DNA from: Vermamoeba vermiformis
Lineage: Eukaryota > Tubulinea > Echinamoebida
Assembly: GCA_045837725.1 (NCBI GenBank)
Contig: JBEWZL010000227.1
Coordinates: forward strand, 124,001-188,000
DNA length: 64,000 nt
Reading direction: 5' to 3'
This document shows, piece after piece, positions 20,201 to 31,387 of this stretch; position 1 is the first letter of the stretch, and each line of letters starts with the position of its first letter. The notes beneath the pieces are model-generated. The model saw nothing but the letters and a program-made list of their open reading frames with translations. It was not told the DNA's origin and did no database searches. Made by a program: the position numbers and the translations under genes.

Positions 20201-21886
20201 AAGAGGAGCGACAACAGGCTCGATGGCGATGTTGCCTTGGCTCATCTTTTGTAACTGCTGCTTAAGTTGGTGGATCTCCTTAGCGTAACGTTGGAGCATA
20301 GTCTCATTATCTAAGACCTCATTGACTGTAGGCTTGTTCTTAATAGTCTTGGCACGACTGGCGAATTTCAAGGTGCTAAGCGACTCTTCTTGGTGAATGA
20401 AAGAAGGAGTAATAGTACAAATAATGGCCGTCAAGTTGTTGCCTCCCAAAGCAGGCTGGAGAATTCTCGTCAACTTGCTATCACGATAAGGGATATGTGC
20501 GCGACTATAGATAAGGATTAGTTTTTATTCTTCTAACTTCGCATCCGGATTTACTTACCCTTCTTGACCTTCGCTCAACTTGGCAATGACGGTACCAAGT
20601 GTCAGAAGACTCTTGTTGATATGGCCTCCTTCCTTTAAACGGACGCCTTCAGCACCGGTATGAGCAGTGCGCTCAGATCCTGCCAAGTCGACCAAGTTCA
20701 AAGAAGAGACTTTAACGGCGCCACCTTCGAATGACTTCTTGGTGCCACGAGCCAAAGCAGACTCTTTTTCCTTATGCTTCTTTTCTCTGCTTTCAATCAC
20801 CTATCACTACATTAGCTCAAATTTTAAGATCGAGATCTCGGTACGTACCATTCTGAAGATTGTGTGAGATCTGCTGGATCGCTCATTCATGTTAGTCTTG
20901 CCGACGTGACGACGAGCTGCAAAATTGGTTAATAATAATAGAATAATACCTCATTTACTAAGTTGAGTTTCAAAAGTGATTTCAGGAACTCGTTGTATCA
21001 TTAGAAACAATACTAGTATTGAGTATTCAATAGCATGGGATAAAATTGCTCATCATTAACTTTTATAAATGTAATTTAGCGCAAACAAAGCGTTACGTAC
21101 CTTCACCAGCTTGCATAAGAGCAAACACTTGCTCGGGACGAGTAACTATCTCCTCTTTCAAGCCACCAACGAAAATACCGCGCTATAATATTATCAGTAT
21201 ATAATCCTTTATAACAATGAATAGAAAGACTTACTTGGATGTCTTCGTGGATTTTCAAGTTGTCGCCATCTGCTGAAAGAAGGTCCTTGATAACTTCGTT
21301 GTAAATTTCAATGTATGAAACACGAAGAAGGAACTCGCGATCAGGTGTCTATTGTTTTAATTGTTAATATGGAGCCAAGATAACGAGGCCAAAATCAACT
21401 TACAGATTCAATCTGCGAAAAGATATCACGAACGGAAAGAGGGATAATACCCGGCATATCTCTGCTGCCGTGCATAGTATGAGTTTTACCGGAGGCAGTC
21501 TGTCCATAAGCAAAAATGGTGCCTTTTATAATTTGATTAATTTTCGAATCTGAGGATGCTGTATCGACTTACCATTAAAGCCATCCATGGCTGAGGTGAT
21601 AATATTTTTTGCCACATATTGATAGAGCTCTGGAGTTGCCTCGTTTTCGCAAAATACACGATCTGCGTTTCAGAAAAATTAATTCAGAATAGACAAAATT
21701 ACTTGCGTTGAATATTAAGGACTTACCGAAGGTGTATTTGATTGACGGATTAATTTTCTTAGTTTCAGGATGGTAGTAAGTTACACTGCTAGCATCCGTC
21801 TGCCATCCAATACCATAGTCAAGATTTTGTTCTCTTGAGTTCAATGGCCGAACACGAACCACGACTTTAATATTATCGAAGCTCAT
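14283..21886 (-). CDS. Kinesin-7 (CENP-E-like) motor with long coiled coil
   Basis: Plus-end-directed microtubule motor; CENP-E relatives act in chromosome congression and kinetochore attachment. The ATG at 21886 gives [20 protein letters not shown]-terminal motor domain: P-loop [11 protein letters not shown], switch [12 protein letters not shown], switch [19 protein letters not shown], then the neck [16 protein letters not shown], which is characteristic of kinesin-7. Next is an unstructured Ser/Pro segment ([10 protein letters not shown]) and then about 1,300 residues of heptad-rich coiled coil to the stop at 14283. Roughly 1,900 residues in about 20 exons. Most introns are 50-75 nt; the longer ones (15035-15219, about 17020-17215, 18098-18444, about 20920-21100) hold snoRNAs or a 5S gene in the host orientation. 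Two E2F-like sites upstream fit cell-cycle control. Kinesin identity is certain; the CENP-E class is likely. Confidence 0.93.
15096..15172 (-). ncRNA. Intronic C/D box snoRNA, SNORD32/51 (snR39/snR59)-like guide
   Basis: Read on the minus strand: C-like box ATGATGC near 15160, then a 3' guide ACCATCTTTCGG placed directly before D box CTGA (15107-15104). The guide is complementary to CCGAAAGATGGT, a conserved segment of large-subunit rRNA. The +5 rule points to the second A of CCGAA, which I recall as yeast 25S A807 / human 28S A1511. A short GTTCA/TGAAT terminal stem is possible. It sits in a kinesin intron in the host orientation. The same guide recurs at 52810 and 53583. Confidence 0.75.
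17076..17168 (-). ncRNA. Intronic C/D box snoRNA, copy 1 of an 18S guide
   Basis: Minus strand: stem AAAGTT, C box ATGATGA (17161-17155), D' TTGA preceded by TATCCCATGCTA, D box CTGA (17086-17083), closing stem AACTTT; the stem is six perfect pairs. The D' guide complements TAGCATGGGATA, matching the conserved 18S stretch AGCATGG(A/G)ATAA; the +5 rule gives the A of UAGCA (I recall yeast 18S A796, snR53). The D guide (ATACAACGAGTTC) has no target I can name. Nested in a kinesin intron; near-copy at 20972. Confidence 0.8.
18208..18325 (-). rRNA. 5S ribosomal RNA gene inside a kinesin intron
   Basis: The minus strand reads as a 118-nt 5S rRNA. GGGCACGAC at the 5' end and GTTGTGCTC at the 3' end form a 9-bp helix I. 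Internal conserved blocks are present: GATCAGCGAAGTTAAGC (loop B / box A region), TTAGTACTGGGGTAGGAGAC (box C region) and CCTGGGAAT. A T6 run soon after the 3' end (TTATCTTTTTTG) fits a Pol III terminator. It lies within the 347-nt intron 18098-18444 of the kinesin gene, in the same orientation. Only one copy is in the window, so 5S genes may be dispersed in this genome. Confidence 0.93.
20972..21064 (-). ncRNA. Intronic C/D box snoRNA, copy 2 of an 18S guide
   Basis: Second copy of the element at 17076, in another kinesin intron near the motor exons. Minus strand: stem AAAAGT, C box ATGATGA (21056-21050), the same TATCCCATGCTATTGA D' guide, the same ATACAACGAGTTC guide before CTGA (20985-20982), and stem ACTTTT. 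Sequence between the functional blocks has diverged, while boxes, guides and stem potential are kept. That pattern is expected for selected RNA rather than a chance repeat. Confidence 0.8.
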
Positions 21887-22313
21887 GTTGCAAGGATAAG
21901 CTGTGGTGGCCTTCTTTTGGAACGAGATAAACGTTGAAAAGATTTAAATTTTTAATTTGTGAAAAAAGCGCGGGCAAAAGTTGGCGCGTTTGGCGCGAAC
22001 GAAACATTTTGGCGTCTTGTTTCGATAGCTTTCGTTACTCCACCAAATACAACGACCAGTATCCTATTTAATTTTTTGAAACGAAAACTGACTAAAAACT
22101 TTGAAATCGTTCGATTTTGTGGGAGATCGCTAGGCAACCATGGGTAATACCGTAATGTATGTAATATTTTTGCTTAAATAAATTCTACTTACAAATATGA
22201 TGATTTGGGAGATTGAAAATCTTTTGTGTGTTTCATCTCGTGAGGTCAAGTTGGTTCGGGTCAGTTTATCCCATTTAGCAAATTATATTACCAGCTGACA
22301 ACCATTCGTCATT
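21887..22313. other. Divergent promoter region: kinesin and dipeptidase
   Basis: 427 bp between two genes transcribed away from each other. It holds the E2F-like pair at 21981-22000. Nothing else is recognised; a pair of overlapping 60-residue ORFs at 21952-22147 looks random. Confidence 0.5.
21981..22000 (-). promoter_or_regulatory. Double E2F-like site upstream of the kinesin gene
   Basis: TTGGCGCG directly followed by TTTGGCGCGAAC, 95-115 nt upstream of the kinesin ATG. The second copy matches the E2F/DP consensus TTTSGCGC closely, and another TTTTGGCG lies a few bases beyond (about 22008). Such sites commonly control S/G2/M genes, which suits a mitotic kinesin. Function is inferred. Confidence 0.55.
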
Positions 22314-25282
22314 ATGAATACTGAACAAATATACACTTACGTCGATAAGTTCTGGGACAGCTCTATTATCCCTACCTTGTCCAAGTACATTGAAATCCCT
22401 AACCAATCTCCTGGTAAGAAGCGATACTGTCCCTACGACAAATCAGTCAAAAATATTAATTAACGTGAATATGAAGCCTTTGATAAGGAATGGAAAGCCG
22501 CTGGTCATACCGATAAGGCTGTTGCTTTGTTGACAGATTGGGTAAAAGCCCAAAATGTTCCTGGCCTTGAACTTGAGGTATTTATATTTTTAAAAATATA
22601 TAGTTGATAAATACAACGTAAATAATATTCCTAGATATTTTTCTATCGCATAGAAAAAGAAATTAATTGTTTTGCAAATCTGATCAGGTTTTGCAAGAAG
22701 AGGGCAGAACTCCTTTGATCTTCATGACCATTCCTAGCAACGGCGATCTCGATCGGTAAATACATAGTGCAAAGCTGCGTATTGCATACGTGTCGCGATC
22801 TGTTGCCACGAAAAATAATCTTAATTTTCGCAGTACTATTCTTATGTACGGTCACTTCGACAAGCAGCCTCCTTTGACCGATTCTTGGGCCGAAGGTTTG
22901 CACCCTTACAAGCCTGTTATTAAGGACGGCAAGGTAAGTTACTAACTCTTGATCCTCATGGATCCGGATCTTCATCCACCACGTGTTTGATCCAATAACG
23001 ATTGACAATACGAAATACTTCCTCGTAATACCCTTCTCGAGCATCTCAATCTATGTTAATCCTTGCCAATACATATTCATCATTACTAATTATACTTTAT
23101 TGTCGTCAAATAGCTGTACGGACGTGGTGGCGCTGATGGTAAGTTAACGGTGTTAGCGCAATGTGCTAGTATTTTAATACTACACTAGTATTTATTGTGA
23201 CATACTAGCCACAAAATCTTGTTATTAACCTCTATCCAGTGTATTGGCTAATTATTTTCATTTGTTAGACGGTTACTCTGTCTTCGCTGCTATTTGCGCC
23301 ATCAAGAGTTTGAAGGAGAGTGGTAAGTGATGCCTCAATAATATACAGAATACGGCTATTCAATATTTAATTAATCAACGTCTCTTATTCTCGATGGGAC
23401 TCGCGTCTCACACGTGGGATCTGATCTGTATTTCCGATGTTTTCTTAATTAGTTCATAATAGGCGCTCATCACTCTCGCATCGTCATCGTTATTGAAGGC
23501 TGCGAAGAGAGTGGCAGCCCTGATTTGCCTTACTACATCACCAAGTTGAAGGATCGCATCCGTGTTCCAGATTTGATTGTTTGTCTTGATTCTGGCTGCG
23601 GTACTTACGACCAATTCTGGGTCACCACTTCATTGCGTGGCATTGTCGCTGGTATTTTGAAGGTTGAAGTCACCAAGGAAGGATCGCACTCCGGCCATGC
23701 ATCCGGCGTTGTTGCTTCTTCGTTCAGAGTTATCCGTCAATTGCTTACTAGACTCGAAGACGAGAATACTGGTGAGATCAAGTTGAAGGATCTGCACTGC
23801 GAGATCCCCGCAGAACGTTTGAAACAAGCCAAGTTGTGCGCTGCTACCTTGGGCCACACCATCGTCGAAGAACTTCCTATTCGTAAGTAGGCATCGTTTA
23901 TTGTTGTTTCGCGCTAAGTAATTAGAATATTTATTATTCTCGGCAAAATAGAATTGACCTATATTTAGCAAATTAACAATTCACCCACAAAATTTCGAAA
24001 CGATTTTCGGCAGCAGATCCAATGAATTTAATTTCAATCGGCGTATTGATGATATTCGATATCTTGTTGCTTATTGATCATATGAAACAATTCAAGAGAT
24101 AATCGAAATCGCGTTGCGGATTTGCTTCCGAATGTTCGGGAAAGGCGCTAATATTAGTTCTATCGTAGTTCCTGGCGTCAAGACTGTCCACGATGACATT
24201 GAGCAATTGCTCATTAACCGCACCTGGAAACCTACTTTGTGCGTTATTGGTGTTGATGGAATTCCGGATCTTGCTCATGCTGGCAACGTCTTACGTCCTT
24301 ACACTGCCATCAAGCTTTCAATCAGGTACGTACACTCCATTTATATTGAGTTCTCATTTGACCGTTTTTTGTGCAATTTTTCTACATTTTTTCTGGACCT
24401 CGCTGAAATCATTGTCATTGCACGTAGATCCGGGTCGTCTTTATTAACCCCTTTTACGTTTCTCTTGCATCTATTTAATATCTCCTATCATATGTCTGCC
24501 ATGTTCTATTCTTGCTCATCTTAAATATGTTGCAGAGTTCCTCCCCGCGTAGATGCACCAACCGCCGCTCAAGCCGTCAAGAAGTTGCTCGAAGAAAATC
24601 CTCCTTACAACGCTAAAGTTACTTTCGAATGCGACAAGGTAAGTTTTGTTGCGCTTAATTAATAGATACAAGATTAAGGAGTGCATGTGGATCGTACACA
24701 ATCGTTAACCAAAATAGATCCTTACTTTCAGAAATTGTTATCAACCAGTCTAAGTCATATTAGACGTTTCCGTATTCATATTTACACATTCATTCGTCTA
24801 AGTAGGCCTTAAGGCTAAATTTTTAACTTGCATCGGATCCCGTTTTCAGTCACACTTTGGGACTTGGACGGAAAGTCCTAACTTGATAATAGATCCATTA
24901 GAACCGGATAAATAATCATCATCAATAGATCGTTAAATTGGGTTCATGTTTCCGTACTATCCTAATTTTCTGTTGGATCTCGTAGGACGGAAGTGGATGG
25001 GATGCACCCGCTTTGGTGCCCTGGTTAGAATATAGTATCAACGAGGCTTCGAACACTTTCTTCAAGAAGCCCGCTAACTTCTTGGGCGAAGGAGGCTCGA
25101 TCCCTTTTATGGGCATGTTAGGAAAGATGTTCCCTGAGGCCTCGTTCTGCGTCACCGGTGTTTTGGGTCCTCAGAACAACGCGCACGGACCTAACGAGAT
25201 GTTGGTTATTGATATGGGCAAGAAGGTTACTGCTTGTGTTGCTAAAATGATCAACGACCACTACAAACAATACAAGAAATAA
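22314..25282 (+). CDS. Cytosolic non-specific dipeptidase (M20 family, CNDP2-like)
   Basis: Hydrolyses dipeptides such as Cys-Gly, using two metal ions. Ten exons join to 474 residues: 22314-22413, 22477-22577, 22688-22755, 22834-22933, 23114-23138, 23269-23322, 23463-23882, 24169-24325, 24536-24638, 24986-25282. Metal and catalytic residues lie in order: MYGHFDKQP (His, Asp), GRGGADDG (bridging Asp), EGCEESGS (catalytic Glu and metal Glu), CLDSGCG (Asp), and C-terminal NNAHGPNE (His). The M20 dimerisation domain is inserted around TTSLRGIVAGILKVEV...HSGHASGVV. Length matches the family (about 475). No signal peptide, so cytosolic. The introns at 23883-24168 and 24639-24985 are unusually long for this window; no RNA gene was found in them. 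Confidence 0.94.
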
Positions 25283-26096
25283 GAAAGACGAGCAAGATTA
25301 GTGGATCTGATAGTCAGGTACATGATAATATGATACAAGATTAATTAGCGTGCTAATTTTATCTGTTGAATAAATTTGTTCCTTCGGCAAATTTTGTGAA
25401 TTCCTAATGTACATTCAGCCACAAATCTTTACAAAATGAAACGATCAATGACGAAAAGGCACAGTTAGATGATAGAGACAGTGGAGATTAAGCAAAGTAC
25501 TCGCGCAAGTGTAAAGCCATTGTTGGCAAGTGACCGATTTTGATACTTTACCAACGTCTGTCTATGTGAATCATTCGGACCGTTAATGCAAATAAGGTTC
25601 GCATCCACGCACGGTGACGATCACTATTATCAAAACAAACGGTGATGTTGATGTTAAGGAAAATCACTTGCAAAGTACCAAAATAATCGGTAACGCTTCT
25701 TTCAACATTTATCCTTCCGTCTTTATAGGCAACTATCTAGCCAATAATGCACATATTTTTTATGGCCAAGTACAGGTGTTGGCGAGAAATCGGTAATACT
25801 TTCAATGAAACCAACTTTTTTCGGATCCTATTTCGGAGTTTTCACGTGCCAAAAACGCTGCTGATTGGCTAATACATCACGTGGCGATTTTAAAACGAAG
25901 CTGATTGGCTGACGCTAGTTCACTGTGACGATTGACAGATCCAGAAACGAAAAATACAAAAGCCTGTCTGGCCATTCATTTCTTTTATCTTCATCATCAA
26001 AACACCACGAAGACTAGATTAAAGTAAGTTCGCTGAATTTGAAGTGAACCCTTTCATTACAACTCAAACCGATCCTAACTTTCTTATTACCTACAG
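25283..26096. other. Intergenic region with CCAAT boxes and a 5' UTR intron
   Basis: 814 bp. Two inverted CCAAT boxes (CTGATTGGCT near 25861 and 25901) lie about 200 nt before the next ATG. A GTAAGT donor near 26023 and CCTACAG just before the ATG at 26097 suggest an intron in the 5' UTR. A plus-strand open stretch around 25605-25797 (VTITIIKTNGDVDVKENH...) has no ATG and is not recognised. Confidence 0.45.
25369..25374 (+). terminator. AATAAA poly(A) signal of the dipeptidase gene
   Basis: AATAAA about 87 nt after the dipeptidase stop codon, followed by a T-rich stretch. Assigned by motif and position. Confidence 0.45.
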
Positions 26097-26708
26097 ATGA
26101 AGGCTATCATTGCTATCGCTTTTCTCTTTGCTGTTGTTTCAGCTCAGCGCTTCTGCGTTGACTACACTCAGGATGACACTACCTGCACTGGTCTCCGCTC
26201 CAACTGGCCTACCAAGGTCTGCAACTCTCTCAACGCAACTGCCAGCTCCGCCACTTTTTGCGATTCCACTACTTACTTCGGCATCTGGCACAATATTTGC
26301 CCCGTAAAGAACGTTGACAACAGTTCTTTCTGCCAAGGTACTGGTTACGCTACCGCCTACACCAACTTCCCCGTCCCTTGCCTTGCTCTTCAATCGTGCA
26401 ATACCGACTCCGACTGCAACCCCACACCTGTTCCTCAAGCCCCCGTCGCCCAGACCCTCTACTGCTATGACTGCTGCTTGTTCTGCTTCGATGACGCTAC
26501 TTGCCAGAACTTGGTTGCTTCACAAACTGGCTACACCAACAGCACTAACTGCGTTACTTGCAAGCCTGCTGCCCCCGTCGCTGCTCCTACTTCTAGCAAC
26601 CCCAGCAACCCCAGCACTACTCCCACCAAGACCCCCATCAAGAACTCTTCTGCTGCCGTCGCCGTTGTTTCTGGCGTCGTCTTGGCTTTCTCTGCCCTCT
26701 TCCTCTAA
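26097..26708 (+). CDS. Secreted Cys-rich, probably GPI-anchored surface protein
   Basis: Single coding exon, 203 residues. An N-terminal signal peptide (MKAIIAIAFLFAVVSAQ) is followed by a Cys-rich ectodomain of about 130 residues (pairs such as CYDCCLFC, CNTDSDCNP, NCVTC) with several N-glycosylation sequons. Then comes a Ser/Thr/Pro/Asn-rich stalk (SSNPSNPSTTPTKTP) and a C-terminal hydrophobic segment (AVAVVSGVVLAFSALFL) ending at the stop, as in GPI attachment signals. Codons are strongly C-ending, which suggests high expression. CCAAT boxes and a probable 5' UTR intron lie upstream. I cannot name the family. Surface location is inferred from the signals. Confidence 0.87.
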   Translation: MKAIIAIAFLFAVVSAQRFCVDYTQDDTTCTGLRSNWPTKVCNSLNATASSATFCDSTTYFGIWHNICPVKNVDNSSFCQGTGYATAYTNFPVPCLALQSCNTDSDCNPTPVPQAPVAQTLYCYDCCLFCFDDATCQNLVASQTGYTNSTNCVTCKPAAPVAAPTSSNPSNPSTTPTKTPIKNSSAAVAVVSGVVLAFSALFL

Positions 26709-26853
26709 ATTTTGATACTTGTACACTTCGGTATTAAATGCGAAATTAAATTTAGCTCAAATATCGGGTTTTTATGTGATTCCGCCGGATCTTGCCAAAA
26801 TTCTGATCTTTTTCCACCTCCTTCTTTTGGAATATTCGAAACTTGCTACCACA

Positions 26854-29750
26854 ATGGAGAAAGTTGATAACGCAACTACTAACGAGGTTCAAAGCTCATC
26901 CGAGCTTGGCAAGCTCTTATTGTCCGCAGATAGCGCTGATGTAATTGCTTCGTTTGAAAAAGAGGCGTTGGGTGAGTATTTATTTGCCATCAGCATAAAC
27001 CTGCTTTGAACGGAGCTAATTAACGTGTCAGATTGCCCTATCGAATCCGTTACTGTTTACAATGACCGAGCTGAGGTGAAGAGAAGAGTCCAATTTACTT
27101 CTGGAAAAGCAGGTAGGGTTAATACATTAATTCAAATTGATATTGAATTTTTGAAGATTTTTTAAAAAAGATTTTGTCGTTAATTGAATGGTCTTCAATT
27201 AGCGTGGCAATCAGATTTAATTAGTGAGCATACATAATTAATTAGTAATATTTTAGGTGTTAATGATATTGTCGTAAATGGCCTGAGCCGCTTAGGTAAG
27301 GCGTCAAGTAGATGTGACCGTTATTAATACTCACACGTATTTAATATTAGTCGAGGCAAACAGCGTTCGTGTAAGCGGTGCTACCAAGGCATTGACTATT
27401 TTGGAGGTAAGAATCGCTCTTGCAACAGAGTGAGAAGACCAGATTCTGATCTCTTTGCTAATCAACGCTTACAGGTCTCTCAATACACTATGTTTGAGCT
27501 CCAAAAACAAAATGAGCGAGCTCTGGAATCTGCTTTGTCTGACAAGCGAAAGAAGATGAAAGAACTCGATCGTGCCTTACGCGAAGTTGATGTGGAGTTA
27601 AGCCAAGCTGAAGTACGTTTTATTGATACAACTACGTAAGTAGTATACTAACGATGGCGATATATAGAAGCAAAAGGCTATTCTCGACTACTACTCAAAC
27701 GAGTCGAAGAAAGCCAAGGGCAAGTTGGATTTGGAAGAGGTGAGCAAAATGCTTACTTTCATCCGCGTCGAAACTGCTCGCTTGGAGCACTTGAACGTGA
27801 GCTTGAAGGAGAAGAAGAAAGGTAATGCCACGATTTTAATTTTAATTGCGCTAGAATCTTTAATGGATTCGCGTGATCCGCACGATCTGTGCACTTTTGC
27901 TATGCTTAAGTGACTTTTTATTAATATTCTTCATAGACCTTCAACATCAGCACGACACCTTGAGAAATGAGATCGAGTATCGTCAAATTGAAGACAATAC
28001 TAACGGCCGTCAAGCCACTCGTATCTCGGTCTACGCGCCTGCTGCCGGCGAGGTAAGTTATTTTCATTAGCATTTTTTTCCTAAATCAGAAATATAACAA
28101 CGTACTCAAGGGATTTAAAACGCATATTACTACCTCGTTCTAATACTGGATTCGTTATTTAGTACGCGTTCTCGTTCACTTACATGATCATGAACGCTTC
28201 TTGGGCACCAAGCTACGATGTCCGCGTTGAGACTAAGAACCAGTCCGTGCAGTTGGTGTACTACGGATCAGTCCGCAACACAACTGGTGAGGACTGGAAG
28301 GACGTCAAGTTGTTCCTTTCGACTGCCTCGCCTTCCACTAGCGCAGCTCCACCACCACTTAGAACTTTGCGCGTCAGATTCCCCGTGCCGAAATATGTCT
28401 ACGATCGTAAGTAGAGCCATTTATATAATAATATCTAATTGTGACTTTAAGTTACTTCATTTTCGTCGTGTACTAATAACATTAATTAAATTAGATTCGC
28501 CAAGAATGTCGAATCTTTCAGCTGCTGGATTGTCTGACTTTGGTGGCGGAGAGGAGAGAAAGTTGAGGAAAGATTCAAAGAGAGATCGCTCTGGAACTCT
28601 CGCTTCCAAGCCCGCCATGGCCGTGTTGACTGCTCAAGCCGGTATGTTGCAATAATACCCGTGCCATTATATTCGTTCAAAAATAGAGACTAATGTATGA
28701 CTCGCGTTATAGAGTCCAGCAACACGAGCCAGACTTATGGTATCTTGCGCTCATGCACGGTTGATAGCGACAACAAGCCTCACAAGGTAAGATCCAACCA
28801 CCGGTAGAAGATCCAACTTTTTGGATCTTATCTTTTATTATAATATCCGCTTAGCTAGCTAGCTTATTATACTTTACTATAATCAATTTATGATGCTTAT
28901 TATTGTATTTAGGTCACTATCTCGTCGATTGAGTTAACGGCCTCGTTCTTGTACACCACGATCCCGAAACTCGCTCCTTCGGTACGTGCACAAGTTTACT
29001 GTTCTATATTATGACTTATGAGTTAATTATTTTATCAAACTATTAGGCCTATCTTAAGGCGCACACGACCAACAGCAGCAACTTCCAATTGTTGGCTGGT
29101 CCCATGAACGTGTTCAGCGACAACTTTTTCATCGCTTCTACTGAGCTTAAGGTAAGTAAAGGACTATATTATGATAGTATAAGAATGGGGCTAATTATGG
29201 ATTAATAGGCAACCAGCCCTGGTGGAGAATTCGATGTGTTCCTCGGGGTAGATCCGGGTGTTAAAGTCGAGTTCAAGCCTGTTAAAGTCAAAGAAGGCAA
29301 GGCTGGCATGATTAAGAAGAGCAAGACTGAGAATACCTCGCATAAAATTGTTATTAAGAACAATAAGGCTCAGCAGGTACGTTGTCGCAACTTGTGGATC
29401 CGATCTGGTCAAAAATTTAATTTCTTGTTTTTTAGATTGAAATTTCAGTGTTCGAACAAGTTCCCCTTTCAGAAGACGATAAGGTCAAGGTTAAGGTTAT
29501 TAAGCCTGATATTAAGGTACGAACTATATTTGGATCCACAACCGGATTTGAACGAGTAATTAATAATTCGGTTGTTTTATTATAGGAATCCAATCATGAG
29601 GTGGTATTGAACGAATTCAACAACTTGAAGTGGCATTTCAAGCTCGATCCACAAACCAAAAAGAAGATCGAGTTGGAGTACCAGGTCGACTTCCCTGTCG
29701 ATAATTACCTCTCATTGCACGAGGGTGCTAAAGAAGATACCCTCGAGTAA
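26854..29750 (+). CDS. MuiA-like protein with DUF4140/DUF4139 domains
   Basis: About 590 residues in about 13 exons, starting MEKVDNATTNEVQSSS. The N-terminal DUF4140-like part has PIESVTVYNDRAEVKRRVQF, followed by a coiled-coil segment (DKRKKMKELDRALREVDVEL; TARLEHLNVSLKEKKK). The C-terminal DUF4139 part has MIMNASWAPSYDVRVE, DWKDVKLFLSTASP, LAGPMNVFSDNFFIASTEL and IEISVFEQVPLSEDDKVKVK, and ends ELEYQVDFPVDNYLSLHEG. These order and motifs match the conserved 'mucoidy inhibitor A' family found in bacteria, fungi and protists, whose biochemical function is unknown. There is no signal peptide. A long Ser/Pro and Lys/Arg-rich insert (TASPSTSAAPPPLR...) separates strands of the core. Confidence 0.88.
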
Positions 29751-30169
29751 CAAATATACTCCTTATTATTATTTATATCCCGCAATGTAACGTTGTTCGG
29801 CATGTAGCGTACTGTCGCTAATAAAAATTTGATATTCATAAAAAATAGCTTGTAAACACTCCAAAAGTGCGTATAATGCTTCTTATTGCGTGCATGCACT
29901 CGCGAGAATTCTTCGCTGGTTCGCAGTTGCGGCTTGTTTCCGATCTAACTTTTTGGAATGGTCCCTTGAGTGTCAAAAAAAGCCGAATATCGATTCAGAA
30001 TATAGAAAACGATCGATTATATATTCCTAAGCTACCTTGCTGTGCGATTAGTCTTTTCGGGGTTTAGGGAGTGCAGACTATTTTTGGGTACAGATTTGGA
30101 TTGGTTGTTGGGCCGAAAAACCCGGCTTTGTTTTATATTAATGTAACCCAGAACATCGTTGTTGCACGT
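29751..30169. other. Intergenic region before the F-box gene
   Basis: 419 bp, AT-rich. An in-frame open stretch upstream of the F-box ATG begins at 30071 and could extend that protein by 33 residues. No other feature is seen. Confidence 0.35.
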
Positions 30170-31387
30170 ATGAACAGAAATAGAGCAATTAAAACGCCTT
30201 CCACGAAGCAAGGCATGAATCCAGACGCAAGCGTGTTGCCAACGGAAGTTTTAGTCTTAATTTTCACTTTCATCCACGAATGGGCGTTGACAATACATGT
30301 TCCGAGATTATCTAGGCAATGGCGTGATATGAGCAGAGTTATTTGGCAAACGAAATGCATAAAAATCAATAAAAAAAGAAAACCGCTGGATTTGTCTTGG
30401 AGACGCTATTATTACGCTGGTAAGTCAATAAAATATAATGAAATAATAAAATTTGCAAAAAAATAAATAAAGCCAAGCTGAAACTGGAGGATTAAATTTA
30501 AAAGAAATGTTCAAATTGGATCTCATGAATTAATTCATTATTAGATGATTTAAAATTGGTTAACAGAGAAACTGTATTATTGCCACAGTAAGTATGCATA
30601 GCGCTGGTCTTTGAAAGGTCGTTGAAAACAACAAAAATTTCTCATCGAATTGTTGCATTCAGGATACTATTCTCATATATATTCATGGTAGTATAATAAT
30701 TTATTAATTCGCAGATTTATTTCGGGATCCAGGCCAACCAAATTTTAAGTTTCTTTTTGCCGGATCTGATCAATATTCTGACAGGTGATACAATACCGAT
30801 AATATTAATGATCGATTATAGATCGTGGGTCGATCGAGGCTTGAACTGGTATCAATTAGTTCTGCATGAGGTAAAAGAATTGCTTAGCGACACAAATAGA
30901 AATTTCAAAATTACTGGCTTGCCGAAAGAGGAGGAATGGAACAAGCATCGAGAATACTATATTTACGTGTCTAGTGTGGGCAGAGTACACGAAACATTTT
31001 TTTACGAGGTTCGTTTTATGTTCCGCGTGTACGGTAAGCGTAGTGTGGTACAAAAAACAAACTTTTTCATGAAACGAAGCTAACAAATTTGCTCAATTTA
31101 TAAGGGTTGAATTATTAATTATTATTGGTACTATAATTTGCTATAGTTTATGGGGTTAGGAGCCTAGTTTAATCTTTCTGCTCTAAACTAGCGTACGCTT
31201 ACTATTTAACGAACATGAATACGAAGCTTGCAAATAATTGCTAAATAATTTATATTTGTTTGCAGGTGAAGAATATCAATCACTGCAGAGAATAGACGTT
31301 GAAGTAGCCGATTCCGACAACATTGACGACTACAGAGCTCGGTACATGCAGTGCCGATGCGTCACGCAGTACTCAACTCAAGGATAG
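30170..31387 (+). CDS. F-box protein, gene model partly unresolved
   Basis: First exon from ATG 30170 (or 30071) encodes MNRNRAIKTPSTKQGMN followed by the F-box ASVLPTEVLVLIFTFI...RLSRQWRDMSRVIWQ, the SKP1-binding motif of SCF ubiquitin-ligase adaptors. A donor lies at about 30420. The main downstream exon starts near 30715 (YFGIQANQILSFFLPDLINI) and runs to a donor near 31033. The last exon (about 31266-31387) encodes EEYQSLQRIDVEVADSDNID and ends ...TQYSTQG. The region 30470-30600 has coding-like pieces (GGLNLKEMFKLDL; DDLKLVNRETVLLP) but I could not join them with good donors, so a lesion is possible. Substrate unknown. Confidence 0.6.

Noticed and set aside
22196-22290. ATGATGA...CTGA arrangement suggesting a C/D snoRNA before the dipeptidase
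   Set aside because: Flanks do not pair into a terminal stem and no rRNA-complementary guide precedes the CTGA.
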